DNA of 64,000 nt, taken from NCBI GenBank assembly GCA_003833135.1, contig QZLH01000035.1:74996-138995 (forward strand). Direction: 5' to 3'. The notes below the pieces were generated by a model. It worked only from the letters and a program-made list of their open reading frames with translations. It was not told the origin of the DNA and searched no databases. Position numbers and translations under genes: made by a program. This stretch comes from Oehlia diaphana. Its lineage: Eukaryota; Glomeromycota; Glomeromycetes; Glomerales; Glomeraceae. Shown piece by piece: positions 13,164 to 24,393 of the stretch. How positions within the stretch are numbered: position 1 is the first letter of the stretch; the number at the start of each line of letters is the position of its first letter.

Positions 13164-14778
13164 TGTTCTTATTGTTCTTTATTTCTGTCTTTTTTTTTTA
13201 AAAAAAAAATTACTATAGTCTTATACTCTTCTATAGTCCTATATTTTTCTACAGTCTTATATTCTTCTATAATATGTAATAATAATAAAAAAAGACCAAG
13301 AAATATAAACCAAAAAAAATTTTCCTAACACAACCGTTCTATCTTCTATCTTGAAGTGAATAATAAAATAGGTAAGAAAAAAAGTTTAAAAGGAAGAGGT
13401 ACGGGTTGAGGAGCTAAGCGCAACGCGCGAAAGAATGGTGGAAGTGATAGTTTTAAAGAAAAAAGAAAAAGAACGCGAAGGGTAGGGGGGAAAGGTTCGA
13501 GCTGCAGTTCAACCAGTGAAACCGATATTAATTAAGTGGATATATATAATCACTTTTTAACTCTTTTTTTGATAATATAGGTATTTTTATAGTATTAAAT
13601 TACGATACACAACATAAAAAAATTCAATCAAATCAAATCCCTAAGATATTAATAGTTTAATATAATAATATATATAAAATATGCAAAACGATGATTAGCT
13701 TAGAAATCTGGAGTTGATGCACTGAGGATGAAAAGACAACTCCGAAATAAAAAATAATCTCTTTAAATATCTACTAAATAGAACAATTGGTTTGCACGAG
13801 ATTATTGGGATTATTGGGCAAAAAAATACTGGGTGTAAAAAAAAATAGACAAAAAAAAAAATTTTTTTTTTTTTTCTGTCAAGAATAATCACTTTTTATA
13901 TAATTTTTTCATAGCCGCAGTTATTTCAATGATGCATTTATTTTATAACCTTTTTTTAACAGCAAAAACTCGGAAAATTTATAAAACCCGAATAAAACCT
14001 GAAAATTATTTAACAATGTTTACATCATACATCATTCGATTAATATAATATCGATACTCAAATAAGGCAAGATTCAAAGGTAAGGTGACATAAGGTGACG
14101 AATATTCTTAATATTTCATTGGTCAAACTGGTTAAATAATTCTACCGAATATTCTACCGAGAATTTATATTTATTTTTTCGTAACATTTTTGCTTCATTT
14201 CATTAACAAAAGTAACAATCAAAAAAAGCATTTTCTTTTCAGAAGAATACCATTTTTATTTCCCTTTGTATATTGTATTTCGCCAAATTGGAAACGCCAG
14301 AAATGAACACCTGATCACAAATCACGTGAATCATCTATTCATTATATTGAACAATTACATTCTATTATTTAAGTATTATTTGATTTATTTGTCAGTAACA
14401 ATATCGACATGATAATTAGTAATTGCCTGATATCTTTTAATTCTCCTAGTTAATTTTAACCTCATCTATTAATAAATTACAAGTCAATTGTGAATTGAAT
14501 ATTGAATTCAATTTAAAAGTTTTTATTAAAAAATATAAAGACGATTAGTAATTAGAATATGCATTTAATGACTTAATCGAAAAGGATAATCTTAATGACA
14601 TTTACAATTTCACATTTTACAAATAGATCTTTCGAAATTATGTTCTATAAATAGTGCGTCATACTGTGCAATGTAATATCCATTATTTATGTATGCCCTG
14701 CGGCCTGCGCTAGATTTATAACATGCATGCATTTATTAATTTTACTGCGCCTCTAAAATCTTCTTTTTTTTTTTAACA
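13164..14778. promoter_or_regulatory. Divergent intergenic region, 1.6 kb
   Basis: It separates the starts of the sphingomyelin-synthase-like gene (-) and the NUMOD1-like gene (+). A less AT-rich patch at about 13390-13520 (containing GCGCAACGCGCG) lies upstream of the minus-strand gene and may mark its promoter or 5' UTR. The rest is AT-rich with no convincing reading frame. Confidence 0.5.
13213..13271. repeat. 18-bp minisatellite, about 3.3 units
   Basis: Three consecutive 18-nt units begin at 13213, 13231 and 13249 with the consensus CTATAGTCTTATATTCTT, followed by a partial unit. It lies just upstream of the minus-strand gene start. Confidence 0.85.
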
Positions 14779-15666
14779 ATGAGAGTAAAAAGTAATAAAG
14801 TACATTTATACAACAGTTCTTTGGAATATGTTCAAACTGCGAAGTCTTGGTCAGAAGCTGCAAAAATTTCTGGAGCAGTTTCTTATAGGATCGTTTATAA
14901 ATATTTAGATTCTGGAGAATTATTTGAAAATAATTGGTATTTTTTTTCTAAGGAATTTTCTGCTGAACGAATAACGGAACTTAAAGCTAATACAGACGCA
15001 GAAAATATTACAAGTATATAATTATCTGTAAAACTTATCTTACTTATTTATTTATTTAATTTAACTAGTATATTATAAATTTATTATTAGAATTATTATC
15101 AAATGAAAGTTATCAGGGTCAAGATACTACAATTTATATATATTCACGCAACAAAAATCTTTCATATCAATTAATTAAATTTACCGATAATATCCTTGAA
15201 GCAGCAATTTTTTTGAATACTTCATGTAAAATTGTTGAAAGATATTTGGATTCTAACAAGCGTTTTAAGGAGAATAATTATTTAATTCGTTCAAAACCAA
15301 TAAAAGATGGTGATGATTACATATTTTATATCAAGAATTTTACTGAATGAGCATAAATTAATTTATCAAATTACAGCAGAAGCTGAATCCGATCCCAACC
15401 CTGATCTTGAATCTAAATCTACAAGTAATTCACCATTATCAGAATTGCCAGAAACAGTAAGAAGCAATGCAAACAAATTTAAAAATTCTAGCTATTTTAA
15501 TTTATAATTTTATTTATTATAGGACTTTATGAATTCAATAAGTCGATTTGCTTCAAATCATTACACAAATGTATATCCAATTCCAGAAATATTTGGTCAA
15601 ATGGATGAAACTGCTCTTTTGACAATAAGTATTTTATTACAAGAATATATCAATCAACAAACTTAG
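14779..15666 (+). CDS. Protein with two NUMOD1-like repeats and an Rrn10-like C-terminal block
   Basis: Four exons (14779-15013, 15091-15309, 15377-15456, 15523-15666) give 225 aa. Repeat A (residues about 6-58) reads KVHLYNSSLEYVQT, then SWSEAAKISG, YKYLDSGELFENNWYFF. Repeat B (about 88-140) reads TIYIYSRNKNLSYQLIKF, LEAAIFLNTS, ERYLDSNKRFKENNYLI. Both match the pattern of NUMOD1, the small helix-turn-helix DNA-binding module usually attached to GIY-YIG or LAGLIDADG homing endonucleases of organelles and phages. No nuclease motif is present here. After an acidic Ser/Pro linker comes a C-terminal block with YPIPEIFGQMDETALLTISI and LLQEYI, which resembles the conserved block of Rrn10, an RNA polymerase I UAF subunit (from memory, moderate confidence). 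Spliceosomal introns show it is a nuclear gene. A shorter form stopping at 15507 is possible if the third intron is retained. Confidence 0.72.
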
Positions 15667-15681
15667 TAATTAAGTTAATAT

Positions 15682-16844
15682 TTATTTTTGAATTATTTCA
15701 TCATCTTTAATCTCTCTTCTTTCTAAAATCTTATCAATTAATCCAAATTCTAATGCTTCTTCAGAATTCATGAAATGATCTCTTTCAACAGCTTTCTCAA
15801 TTTCTTCTAAACTATGCTTCTTGGTATGTTTTTTATAAATCATGTTTAATCTCTCCTTAACTCTCAATATTTCTTTTGCTTGAATAGCAATATCACTTGC
15901 TTGTCCTACTGCTCCTCCTATCGGTTGATGTATCATGATACTTGAGTTTGGAAGTGCGTATCGTTTACCTGATTCTCCTATTAAATATTTAAATAAGAAT
16001 TAACTTAATTAACTTAATTCATTAATAGATTTGTATTAGTTTCAATAATCATAATTAAAAATACCCGCAGCAAGTAATAATGATCCCATTGAGCACGCTT
16101 GACCATTACAAAGTGTTGATACTGGCGATTGAATGTACTGATAATACAAAATGTATTAATGATATAATTAATAAAATAATCATTCCATTAAGATCAAAAT
16201 TTTTTCATTTAAAGAAAATCACCTGCATCTATAAAAAGAATATATATATATATATAATCTATATTAATATTATAGATAATAATTATAAAGAAATATTTGT
16301 TTAAAAAAAAAATAACTTACCGTATCATAAATTGCCAATCCTGCCGTAACACTTCCGCCAGGACTGTTAATGTATAAACTAATTGATTTTTCCGGATTTT
16401 CGGCTTCAAGAAATAATAGTTGTGCTATGATTACTGCTGCTTCACTGTCTTCTATCTTTCAATACAAATTCACACATAAGTTTATAAATTTCGTAAAAAG
16501 ACGAGAGTTTTTCTTTTAATACATACGTGGCCATTCAAACATATAATTCGTTCTTTTAACAACCGAGAAAATATATCATATGATCGTTCTCCTCTTGACT
16601 ACATTTGTTCAAAAGAAATAAATTAAATAACAAAAACCAGTTTTATATTCTGTGTACATATATATACCGTTTGTTCAACGACAAAAGGAATTAATGATTG
16701 TGCCTTAAAACGTGAAGAACATCGACTAAAATTATCTTCTTTTGCGTTAAATTTTACAAAAGAATGATAATCATGAAAATTCCTTTTAGTAACATGTGAA
16801 TATAATTGACGCGTTCTTATTAATGTTCGCGTGAAAACGAACAT
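15682..16844 (-). CDS. CLPP: Mitochondrial ATP-dependent Clp protease proteolytic subunit (ClpP)
   Basis: Five exons (16844-16668, 16598-16527, 16455-16321, 16137-16065, 15977-15682) give 250 aa. I chose the start at [21 protein letters not shown] because it makes a basic, Arg-rich, acid-free N-terminus typical of a mitochondrial presequence; an upstream in-frame ATG at 16973 would disrupt it. The ClpP fold follows: [54 protein letters not shown]. The catalytic serine lies in GQACSMGS, the histidine in MIHQP and the aspartate in the VERDHFMN helix. ClpP forms tetradecamers with ClpX and degrades proteins in the matrix. Its stop codon is only 15 bp from that of the converging NUMOD1-like gene. 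Upstream it shares a 160-bp region with ALDH6A1. Confidence 0.96.
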
Positions 16845-17004
16845 TTTTCGAAGTTCAATATGTTCAATATTTAATTTTTTTTTTTTTTTTAAATATTGCA
16901 ATATCTGATATTGCCAAATTTGGTTAGAAGCGGATTTATTATCGATCATCAACAGTAGGTGTCGAATTAACAACCACCTTTTTTTTTATTAAAAAATAAT
17001 TATT
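16845..17004. promoter_or_regulatory. Bidirectional promoter region of CLPP and ALDH6A1
   Basis: Only 160 bp separate the two start codons, both of genes for mitochondrial proteins. The interval holds T and A runs at both edges and must contain the promoter elements of both genes, unless transcripts start inside the neighbour. No specific binding site is recognised. Confidence 0.6.
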
Positions 17005-19290
17005 ATGTTGTCGTCTCGTTTAAGGTTACAGCCAAAAACCACGTCTTTAGTAAATAATATTTATGAACGTATTTGGAAAATAAATCGATCCTTTTCTACA
17101 ACACACCCCTTATCACAACCTGCTTCACCGATTGATCCTCTGAAAAGTTTTCGTACAACTCCTCTTTTTATAAATGGAAAATTTGTTGAATCAATTACTA
17201 ACAATTGGATTCCTGTTCATAATCCTGTAAATGAACTGAATAAATGAAATCATTATATTATTTTTATGTAATTCTTATTCATGAAAGTTTCATTATATTT
17301 TAAGGCAAACAACGAACTAGTAACTCTTATTCCGGAAACTACGCCGCAAGAATTGAATGACGCGGCGGAAACAGCCGCCGAAGCATTTAAATCTTGGCGA
17401 AAGTCTTCAATTCTCACAAGACAACGCATATTATTAGACTTACAACTCTTAATCCGTGAAAACACTGATAAAATAGCAAAGTCCATCACTGAAGAACAAG
17501 GTAAAACTCTCGCTGACGCAAAAGGTGACGTGTTGCGTGGTAGACAAGTAGTAGAGCATGCGTGTGGTATTACGAATTTATTGTTGGGCGAACAATTAGC
17601 TGTATCTAATGATATGGATACATATACTATAAGAGAACCATTAGGTGTTACTGCTGGTATTTGTCCATTTAATTTTCCGGCAATGATACCATTATGGATG
17701 TTTCCTTTATCTATTGCTGCCGGAAATACAATGATTATTAAGCCCAGTGAGCGTGACCCTGGTGCTATGATGATACTTGCTCAATTGGCTAAAGAAGCTG
17801 GTGTTCCAGATGGTGTTCTAAATGTTGTTCATGGATCTGTTGAAACTGTGAATTTCTTATGCGATAATGAACATATTAAAGCAATATCTTTTGTTGGAAG
17901 TGATAAAGGTTAGAGATCAAAAGTTGTAGATTTTATAAATAATATATTCACATATTTACGCGTAATTTATCATCATATAGCTGGTAAGTATATTCACAAA
18001 CGAGGCACTTTAAACGGAAAGAGAGTACAGGCATGTTATTATTATTTATGAAAGAAACAATTTTATATTTATCATCATTTTTTTTAAAAATAATTTTCCT
18101 TGTTACTTTTTTAAATTGTTTTAGGCAAATTTAGGTGCAAAAAATCACGGTGTCATAATGCCAGATGCCAATAAGGTATTTAATAAAATGAGAAATTATA
18201 TTCATTAAGAAGTTGGAATTAATTGGATAATTATATCATTAGAATCATACTTTAAACCAATTGGCTGGTGCTGCTTTTGGTGCCGCGGGGCAGCGTTGTA
18301 TGGCGTTATCCACAGTTGTTTTTGTAGGCGAAGCAGAAGAATGGCTTCCCGAACTTGTGGAGCGCGCAAAAAAACTCAAAGTATCTGGAGGATTCGAACC
18401 AGATGTTGATGTTGGACCCTTGATTTCTCGCGAAGCAAAAGGACGTGTCGAACGGTTAATTCAAAGTGGGGTCGAACAGGGAGCTAAATTAGTATTGGAT
18501 GGTCGTAATCCAAGTGTTCCTAAAGAATATAAAAATGGAAATTTTGTTGGGCCAACAATCTTGTCCAAGGTAACTACAGAAATGGATTGTTACAAGGTAA
18601 ATAATATTTTAAATTTAGAGGAACTATTTTTTTTTTTCAAGTTTGTAATTTCGTACTATATTTATAGGAAGAAATATTTGGACCTGTTCTTGTTTGTTTA
18701 AATGTTGATACACTAGATGAAGCCATTGATTTGATCAATAAAAATCCTTATGGAAACGGAACGGCTATTTTTACAAATAGTGGTAGTAACGCTCGTTATT
18801 TCACAAATAATATTGAAGCCGGACAAATTGGCGGTAAAGCTTTATTTTCTAATTAATGTGTAAATTACCAGAATTATTTTTATTAATTTCAGATACTTTT
18901 TATTTATAGTTAATGTGCCTATTCCTGTCCCTTTACCAATGTTTTCATTTACTGGTAACCGCGCTTCTATACAGGGTGATATCAATTTTTGTAAGTAACA
19001 AAATTTTTATTTTTAGTATGAAATTATATAACATATATATCTTTAATTATACCTTTATGTATCTATGACTCAAAGATGGAAAATCAGGGTTGCAATTTTA
19101 TACACAAACTAAAACAGTTACTTCTTTATGGAGACATGAAGATGTAAATCATACTAAGTCTGCCGTCAATATGGTAAGCACGAGATTAAAATTAATTTTA
19201 TAATTTTTTTTTTCTTTTCTTAATTTTAATTTAATTAATAATCCAATTCTTAATCAACTCTGTATATATTTATAGCCTACAATGCGATAA
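17005..19290 (+). CDS. ALDH6A1: Methylmalonate-semialdehyde dehydrogenase, mitochondrial (ALDH6 family)
   Basis: Nine exons (17005-17226, 17305-17908, 17981-18030, 18125-18175, 18243-18596, 18668-18833, 18910-18990, 19076-19173, 19276-19290) give 546 aa, usual for the family with a presequence. The enzyme converts malonate or methylmalonate semialdehyde to acetyl- or propionyl-CoA using CoA and NAD, in valine and pyrimidine catabolism. Motifs are [12 protein letters not shown], the cofactor region [41 protein letters not shown], and the catalytic cysteine in [19 protein letters not shown] and [14 protein letters not shown] follow. The N-terminus is Arg/Ser-rich ([17 protein letters not shown]). 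The intron 18031-18124 starts with GC (CAG|GCATGT...TTTTAG), a rare GC-AG type. It converges on SDH4 with about 195 bp between stops. Confidence 0.97.
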
Positions 19291-19484
19291 AGATAATAAA
19301 AATTATTTATTTAATTTTTTTTTACACAAAATCACAAAATTGGTAGTTTTAGCGATCAGATCGACAGATCTATCTAATATATCAAATGAATTTTTGAATA
19401 ATACTTAATACTTTATCTTACAAGAAGTAACCCGACTTTTTTAAATAATTGATGCCATATTTGTCAAGCTCAATGTAAATTATT

Positions 19485-20145
19485 TCATGCATTCCATACT
19501 CTCTTAACAACTTCAGTCAAACCTACATCATTTGTATTGAATTCATAACAACCGTAAAGAACAATAATAGTGGCTCCTCTCAAACCCCACGTTGTTATCT
19601 TATTTAAAATAGGATGTCTCCGATGTGGTAAATAATCACTGATAACAGCATCGAAACCAATATGACAATGAATTGGGATAATAACACCAAGGCAAAGATC
19701 GGTAATTGGATGTGCTCCATTCACAACTGATGCCACAGTGAGTGGGATTAATGATACCGACAGTAAACGCTCGAAATCCCAATGATAAGATCCCGCAACT
19801 TTGTCTCTTGGAGGAAGCTTCACTGCTTCATTGACACTTCCCTTGATAAAAGCTTATTATTATAACATGTCAAATTAATTGTTTAATACGCAAACACACA
19901 GTATGTTAATATGAGACGAGAACTTAATAATTTGACTTACAGGCACCATCACTGTTAGTCTTGGTAGCCTTGAATGCACAAGCACGGCCTAGTCAACATA
20001 TAAGTTAGTTCAAATGTTCGAATAGTATATGCAAAATAATAGCAAATATTATCATACTTGTGTGAAAACTTGCTATTCTAATAATGGGTACCCTGCGAAT
20101 AGGATTATTCAAGCGTGGAATGACGTTATAAATTCTAAGAGACAT
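19485..20145 (-). CDS. SDH4: Succinate dehydrogenase membrane anchor subunit (CybS / SDHD type)
   Basis: Three exons (20145-20058, 19988-19941, 19852-19485) give 167 aa. The N-terminal about 50 residues are basic and hydroxylated (MSLRIYNVIPRLNNPIRRVP, IRIASFHTS), a mitochondrial targeting sequence. The mature domain has three hydrophobic helices: around ERLLSVSLIPLTVASVVNG, DLCLGVIIPIHCHIGFDAVI and TWGLRGATIIVLYGCY. The CybS signature is H-C-H-I-G-F-D and SDYLPHRRHP; the first histidine is the likely haem b ligand and the DY near it contributes to the ubiquinone site. The protein anchors complex II in the inner membrane. Its start lies 180 bp from that of CCZ1. Confidence 0.95.
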
Positions 20146-20325
20146 TTTTTTATCAAATTTGAGAATAAAAAATGAATTAAAGTTTTTAAATCACATGTGA
20201 CGATTATGACTATCAAAAATAATCCAATCACAGGTCCAGATTTTTAGATTGAAAAAAATCCGGTAGTCTAGAGTAGTGGGCAGTAGAAATAACAATTATA
20301 CAAGCATATTCTAAATTTCTTTAAA
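20146..20325. promoter_or_regulatory. Bidirectional promoter region of SDH4 and CCZ1
   Basis: The two genes diverge from this 180-bp interval, so their promoters must be here. It contains a purine-poor patch and AATCCAATCAC at about 20220, which includes a CCAAT box core; whether it functions is not shown. Confidence 0.55.
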
Positions 20326-22804
20326 ATGGATACAACTAATTCACAAAGAATCGTAACTGTGCCTCCAAGTCTTTCTTACTTCTGCGTTTATAACCCTTCT
20401 TTTGGAGATACGGACGATTCACAAAGTGATCAATTACTCTATTACACTTCTAAAAAAACAGTGCCAATGGACGTTAAGATACGCCAAGTTGGCCTTGCAC
20501 AGGGTTTAGTAAACTTTACAAGGTTCGCGATTTTTTTATAAATCATTTTTGTAGTTATAAAAGGATGTATTTAGAAATTTTAGCTATAAATGAAATGAGA
20601 GATTAGGAATAATGCGACGGAACATAAAGCTGTTGACTGAATGCCATTTTTGAACATTATTAAATATAGTATGAATTATTCTCTATTGCTGCGCCATATT
20701 GCAGAGTATTCTCGCCCTCAAAACCTTGCGAAAACGTTCATACACAAAAAAATCGCCTTGCGTTTTACGAACCTGAACCTGATTATTGGATACATATTGT
20801 AAGTATAAATTTATAAAATTTTTAATCTTCTAATTGATAGAAGACTGACTTTTTCATTTAAAGTCTATCGAATTAGGCCATGTAAAAAAAGTAATTAAAG
20901 ATAAAGAAGGAAAGCCAAAAACTACTATTGACTATCTTGATTCAAATTTGCATGATTCAGGAGTAAAGAGAATGCTTGAATTAGGATATGAAATGTATAG
21001 AGTAAGCACATGATTTACTTTAGTAATTTAAAAGAATCATCTTTTTTTTTTTAAAAACTAATTTTATTTTTAAATTCATACTCTAGATTTTTAATGGACC
21101 ATTCGAATATACAGTGAGAACTGATGGAATCAAAGCTTTGAAAAATAAATTAGAAGAATTTTTTGCAAATTGGGTTTTTGAATGGGATTTTGAAAAGACG
21201 GAATTAACTAAAACGGTTGATGGTATATAATAATATATATTTTTATTTTTTATTAGAAAAAATATTTTATAAACTTGTATGATTAATTTTATCTATTCTA
21301 GGTATTCTATATATGCCATTATCTGACTCTGCTGAGTCACAAATTACGTCATTTGTTAATCAAATTCAATCGGATTATGAATTTATTTCAGACATGTTTG
21401 TAATTTGGCAGAATAAGTTAGTTTATCGTGGAAATGGAGCAATCCCAGTAAATAATGTTAGAGGAATATGGCGACATTTAGTTAGTTACATAGCAGAAAG
21501 AGATGAACATGACCGAGAAATTGAAAATAAGAGAAAGAACAAAGAAGCTGAAAAAGTTAGTAATTTGGTTTTATATTGATATCTTTACAGAAGGAGATTT
21601 AAAATAATGAACATTTTTCCATAGGTATCAACATTTATGGGTTTCACAAGAAATATCTCTGGAAGTAATCTTTTATCGTATTTTTCAACTACGCCGAAAG
21701 TTTCACCTAGCACATCCCCTACAAACTCAACTTCTCACAACCCCTCTACTACACCCCTTGAAACAAATGGTCTTCTATCTCCTTCGACACAAGTATTCAT
21801 CCCGGGACCTTCAAATTTTTTGTTGGGGCCAACCAATTTGCACGGCCCTGACGGAGATATACATCCCGTAAAGATATATTTGTCGAAAAATTCAAATAGT
21901 AGTAATATTAGGACAGTTGATCATCAACATGATGTGGATGAAAGCGACATTGAAGAATATTATCTTGTTGCTTATAAGGTTCGAGTGAGATATGTGTTTG
22001 TAATAATTAAATTTTTAGTATTTATTAATTCTTAAATTTTCTGTTTTAAATAAATTTTCTGAACAGCAAAATGCTCTTACGCTAGTTTTCTTTATACCGC
22101 TCAACTCATTAGAAGGTTCTGCAAAAGTACAAGAAATGGTTTTTTATAGATCTTTTCATAATTATTTGACTTCACAGTCGGAAGAAATTATAAAGATTCT
22201 GAATGAAAATCATGAAAAGTCAAAAAAACTTGGGTAATTATTTAATTATGTAAATATTATATAAATATATTGCTTTATGATCATTAAATACATCTTCTAA
22301 TTATATAATAGGAGGACAGATATAGATAAGGAATATCGATATTTATTTTTCAATAAGATGACATTAGCTGTTAAATCATCTCTATATCCTTTCTCTTCCA
22401 ATGGATCTCTAACCTCTTCATTAAGGGGTCTAACAATTACAAGCGAAATGGCTCATGCATTATGCGAATTGCATGAGGACCTCGAAAAGTATATTTTTTA
22501 TTTTTTTCTTTCATTATAAAGAATGAATTTCATTTTTAACTTTTTCTATGTATTATTTAGGTATCCACAGCTGACGGAAATATATACTCGTTCTTCAACT
22601 AATTTTTGGGTAGTTGGGAAAAGGTCAGAAGGACGAGTATTATATATTGTTGTTCCTAAAAAAGAAGCGTCATTGGCGGAGGTTGAAGGTATATAAATTT
22701 GTTAAATAAAATTTTTCTTCATTATTTGTAATAATGGTTTCCAATTATTAGATGACGTAAGAAGAATAACAGCAATATATTTTTCTGGAGATAATATCTA
22801 TTAA
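20326..22804 (+). CDS. CCZ1: Vacuolar fusion protein CCZ1 (Mon1-Ccz1 Rab7 exchange factor subunit)
   Basis: Ten exons (20326-20522, 20705-20798, 20864-21001, 21087-21222, 21302-21555, 21625-21978, 22067-22233, 22312-22488, 22561-22688, 22752-22804) give 565 aa. CCZ1 with MON1 activates Rab7/Ypt7 on late endosomes, autophagosomes and vacuoles. The N-terminal longin domain starts SLSYFCVYNPSFGDTD, with QLLYYTSKKTVPMDVKIRQV, GLAQGLVNFT and the FEPEPDYWIH-type block (FYEPEPDYWIH). A second longin-like part reads LEFFANWVFEWDF-like sequence and ILYMPLSDSAESQI. A Ser/Thr/Pro-rich linker (about 21680-21800) is likely disordered. The C-terminus contains FWVVGKRSEGRVLYIVVPKK and ends AIYFSGDNIY. Some splice sites are inferred from frame continuity alone. 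Confidence 0.92.
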
Positions 22805-24100
22805 AGAATTATTACACATTATTCTGTAAATTATGATGAATAATTATTATCTTTTATTATTTATATTTATTTTAATTATACTAGCTAAATTATTTCCTGT
22901 AATAATAATAACAACACTATATTATGTCAAATTAATAGCAGCTTATTAATACCAATATATATAAGTTGGCATACATGAAGCAAATATCTCATCGCTTTAG
23001 CACTTAAGATGAAAAATCAAATTGAATGTTAACGAACTTTCAACTTTAGTGGTGAATCCCAGACATTATCTATAATCGGCTGCTTTCTTTAGAAACGCTT
23101 GATATTTTTTATTTAGATTTAGAATAAATGACTATAAAGAATAAAGATCAATGGTTAGTAGAGTACACTAATATTTAACAGATATAATAGGAAAATAATT
23201 ACCCGCAATGATAACATCTTTGTCGCTACTTTCGTAAGTTTAGGCAGTGCTGTTACTTCTTCCGATATATCGAATTCCAATGATTGAAAAAACTATTGGC
23301 CGCATATTTGTTGTCCAATTAGCCAGATATATCTCAGTACTTGCTCTTATAATATGACAATCAAAGCTTTAGCAAAACAGTTGCAATTAACAAATAAAAA
23401 TTTTAACTCGCCATTAAATTGAACACAGAGAACAGGCATTGATGATATCTCTTCTAAAAGTTTTTCTCACCATTAGTTTAAACATGAGAATTATGGCCTG
23501 ATGTAGTTGACAAATCACCTTCCATTTTTGAAAGTATGGACGTAGTTGCTATTTCTATGTAATTGCCAACTGAAGGAAAGAATTCCATCGTATTTTTTTC
23601 TTATTTGTGTTCTTCGATCAAGACATTTCTGGGCACAACTTTCCCACTTCACCTCTTGTGCCAATGAAGAAAATAATCAGTTAAGAATATAAACATCACT
23701 ATAAATTGCATTTCTCATACCATCAGAGAATCCATTCATCAACAAATTCAAGACAATCATCAAAAAGTGCCACAATGTGATTATTATACCACCCTTTCTG
23801 TAGTTCAAAGCTATTAAGGTTCAACAAGCCATTATCTTGAAATAGTAGAAAACTGTGCACAAAATCAATATTAGGAAAGAAAATACCATGATAGAATATG
23901 CTCCAAATACTTACAATTTTTGAAAGAGGTAATGCATATAAACAATATCATGATCCAGATTATTATAATTGATTTTGAGTTCTTGATAAGAGGATTTCAA
24001 CAAGCTATTAATTGTCTTTCTATGGTTACTGGATAGCAAGTTATTACATAAAATGGATTCTAACAATTAAAAAAATAGAACTGAACTGAACTATTCAGAA
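22805..24100 (-). pseudogene. Decayed coding sequence, unrecognised
   Basis: Minus-strand translation of about 24060-23380 gives coding-like stretches with interspersed stops, for example RKTINSLLKSSYQELKIN, NSFELQKGWYNNHIVALF, DDCLEFVDEWIL and GNYIEIATTSILSKMEGD. Codon use looks like a real protein, but no frame stays open and I do not recognise the family. The stretch nearest CCZ1 (22805-23300) is featureless AT-rich sequence. A short fragment resembling the end of the hAT-like foldback element (TTCAGAACTTTA) lies at about 24096-24107. Confidence 0.35.
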
Positions 24101-24352
24101 CTTTATAATTAGTATATAGAATTCAATAAAGTTTAATAAACAATATGTAGCTTTAATTGATTGTTATAAAAAGATAATAATAATAATTTTGTTAATATTA
24201 CTCCAATTACTATAAAATTATTACTATTAACTTCCTCTTAATAAAATAATTTTAATTAGTAAAATCTGCTCATTAAACTCTTTTTGCTAAATATTTCAAT
24301 TTTATCATATAAATTATAATTTATTATAAAAAAGTGTTGCCAATTTTCTTCA

Positions 24353-24393
24353 GTGATGAAATCACTTGGGTAAAATTACCTAAGTGATTTCAC
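24353..24393. repeat. Near-perfect short palindrome
   Basis: Arms at 24358-24373 (GAAATCACTTGGGTAA) and 24376-24391 (TTACCTAAGTGATTTC) pair with one mismatch and almost no loop. It lies between the two decayed coding stretches. It could be the core of a small palindromic element or a transcript terminus; nothing more can be said. Confidence 0.75.

Noticed and set aside
13695..13892. 65-aa minus-strand frame rich in Phe and Lys
   Set aside because: Driven by poly-A/T runs; no splice partners and no family features.
16845..16973. Upstream ATG at 16973 for ClpP
   Set aside because: It would add a poly-Lys stretch and an acidic segment before a textbook mitochondrial presequence and overlap the short divergent promoter.
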